Assembly (NCBI GenBank): GCA_002292945.1
Contig: DBCG01000134.1
Location: 1 to 22,487 of the forward strand
Reading direction: 5' to 3'
Origin: Proteobacteria bacterium UBA964
Lineage (GTDB): Bacteria; Pseudomonadota; Gammaproteobacteria; Steroidobacterales; Steroidobacteraceae
Length of the DNA: 22,487 nt
The notes under the pieces are model-generated. The model saw only the letters and a list, made by a program, of their open reading frames with translations. It had not been told where the DNA came from and ran no database searches. Below are positions 21,416 through 22,487 of this stretch, piece after piece. The stretch's first letter is position 1; every line of letters starts with the position of its first letter. A program made the position numbers and the translations under genes.

Positions 21416-22487
21416 ACGCCGCCGCGCAGCGAGTGCGCGGCGTGGATGCCCCGCTCGCGCAGCGCTTCGCAGGTGCTGCGGCTGCGCACGCCGCGGCTGC
21501 AGACCAAAAGATAGCGCCCTTCGGCCGGTAGGTTCCGGCCGACCAGCATCTCGTCCATGGGGATGCAGCGCACGAACCCGGGCAGCGGGTCGGCCGCGGA
21601 TTCGTCCGGAGCACGGATGTCGATCACGACATAGCCGGCCGCGATGGCCTGCGCCAGATCGTCGAAGTCGAGTTCGAGTCCGCCGTCGCTGCCGTGCGGC
21701 ATCGTCTCCAAGGCTTGTCGGGCGTCGTTCAAGGCCATCGCTGCCCGGCCACACGGACCGCCCTCGCAGTCCTTCGCACGCTTCGCGCGCACCCGCGTCA
21801 TGCCGGTCTCGAGCAGGTTCACGAGCAGCACCTCGTCGCCGAGCCGTCCGGGCAGATCCAGCAGGACCTTCAGCGCCTCGAGCGCCTGTAGGCTGCCGAG
21901 GATGCCGGGCACCGGACCGAGCACGCCGGCTTCGGTGCAGTTGCCGACGACGCCGTCGCGCGTCGCCTGCGGCCATAGGCAGCGCAAGCAGGCGCTGCCG
22001 CGAGCCGGATCGACCACCTGCAGTTGCCCCTCGAACTGGTGCACGCTCGCGAGCAGCACCGGCACCGACAGTTCGTGCGCGAGGTCGTTGAGCAGGAACT
22101 GCGTGGCGAAGTTGTCGCTGCAGTCGATGATGAGGTCGCAACCGGCAAGCAGCCGGGCGGCATTGCCCGCATCGAGCCGCAGCGCGTGCGCCTCGACCCG
22201 CACCTCGGGGTTCAATGCGCGGATCCGCTCAGCAGCGAGCTGCGCTTTGGGTTGCCCGCAATCCGCGAGCGCGAACCATGTCTGGCGGTGCAGGTTGGAG
22301 GCCTCCAGGCGATCGCCGTCGATGACCACCAGCCGCCCGATTCCGGCACCTGCGAGGTATTGCAGCACCGGCACGCCGAGCCCCCCCGCACCGATCACGG
22401 CGACCGAGCTTGCGCGCAGTCGGGCTTGCCCTGTCGGCCCGATCTCCCGCAGCGCCATCTGCCTTGAATAGTCCGGGGTCGCTGTGG
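21373..22487 (-). CDS. moeB: MoeB/ThiF-type adenylyltransferase fused to a rhodanese domain, 5' end cut by the window
   Basis: An E1-like enzyme that adenylates the C-terminal glycine of a small sulfur-carrier protein (MoaD or ThiS type). At least 370 residues are visible. An ATG at 22458 exists, but the frame is open to the edge and the codons before it encode DYSRQ, the MoeB/ThiF N-terminal (R)YSRQ motif, so the true start lies beyond 22487. The nucleotide motif VAVIGAGGLGVPVLQYL is intact, as are DCSDNFATQFLLN, the first zinc pair CLRC and NCTEAGVLGPVPGILGSLQA. The second zinc pair is C-x4-C (CEGGPC) rather than the usual C-x2-C. A C-terminal rhodanese domain (from about residue 260 of the ATG-numbered protein) carries the active-site loop CSRGVRS, suggesting a sulfurtransferase step (MoeZ-like). 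MoeB versus a ThiF-like role cannot be settled here. Confidence 0.88.
   Translation of the reverse strand, partial: TATPDYSRQMALREIGPTGQARLRASSVAVIGAGGLGVPVLQYLAGAGIGRLVVIDGDRLEASNLHRQTWFALADCGQPKAQLAAERIRALNPEVRVEAHALRLDAGNAARLLAGCDLIIDCSDNFATQFLLNDLAHELSVPVLLASVHQFEGQLQVVDPARGSACLRCLWPQATRDGVVGNCTEAGVLGPVPGILGSLQALEALKVLLDLPGRLGDEVLLVNLLETGMTRVRAKRAKDCEGGPCGRAAMALNDARQALETMPHGSDGGLELDFDDLAQAIAAGYVVIDIRAPDESAADPLPGFVRCIPMDEMLVGRNLPAEGRYLLVCSRGVRSRSTCEALRERGIHAAHSLRGGVQGRTWPAPRTTYL

Noticed and set aside
20621..22141. 506-codon minus-strand frame over proA and the MoeB-like gene
   Set aside because: It is out of frame with the MoeB-like gene and antisense to proA, with no domain content.

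Overview
This is a GC-rich chromosomal window with dense, operon-style gene packing. Sixteen complete protein genes and one gene cut by the right edge can be supported; there are no rRNA or tRNA genes, no CRISPR array, and no integrase or transposase. The gene set (a DUF6763-like acidic protein, HtpX, an Omp85-type outer-membrane protein, TesB, and ATGA/TTGA-coupled genes) and a REP-like palindromic repeat at the left end point to a Gram-negative proteobacterium. A high-GC gammaproteobacterium (for example Xanthomonadales/Nevskiales-like) is the best guess, but the lineage is inferred, not proven.

Layout. (1) 1-160: REP-like hairpins, 19-bp repeats and a 12-bp tandem repeat. (2) 191-3532, minus strand: a small AraC-type regulator, an overlapping MDR quinone-oxidoreductase-like gene and an MsbA-like ABC exporter, apparently one operon. 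(3) 3719-4027, plus: a small cysteine-containing protein of unknown function behind an AT-rich intergenic region. (4) 4039-5322, minus: a GABA-type class III aminotransferase, divergent from (5) 5414-7745, plus: ferredoxin-NADP+ reductase, acyl-CoA thioesterase II and a secreted cytochrome c. The last two each start with TTG overlapping the preceding TGA. (6) 7678-17295, minus: eight genes in the order htpX, acyl desaturase, FAD oxidoreductase, DUF1365, Cfa-like methyltransferase, FAD-linked D-2-hydroxyacid dehydrogenase-like oxidase, Omp85-like protein, VOC protein, mostly overlapping or spaced by tens of bases. (7) 17499-18896, minus: a VIT1/CCC1-type metal transporter with a ferritin-like N-terminus and the DUF6763-like protein. 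(8) 18987-21415, plus: proB-proA. (9) 21373 to the right edge, minus: a MoeB/ThiF adenylyltransferase-rhodanese fusion whose start lies outside the window.

The most interesting region is 10546-16398. A three-His-box desaturase, an amine-oxidase-like flavoprotein, DUF1365 and a Cfa-like methyltransferase are joined by a second flavoprotein. Together they look like a pathway that introduces a double bond into an acyl chain and then methylates and oxidises or reduces it. The Cfa-like enzyme has Gln where classical cyclopropane synthases have the bicarbonate-binding His, which argues for a product other than a simple cyclopropane. HtpX heads this run, and a sequence close to a sigma-32 promoter lies upstream of it, so the module may be tied to envelope or heat stress.
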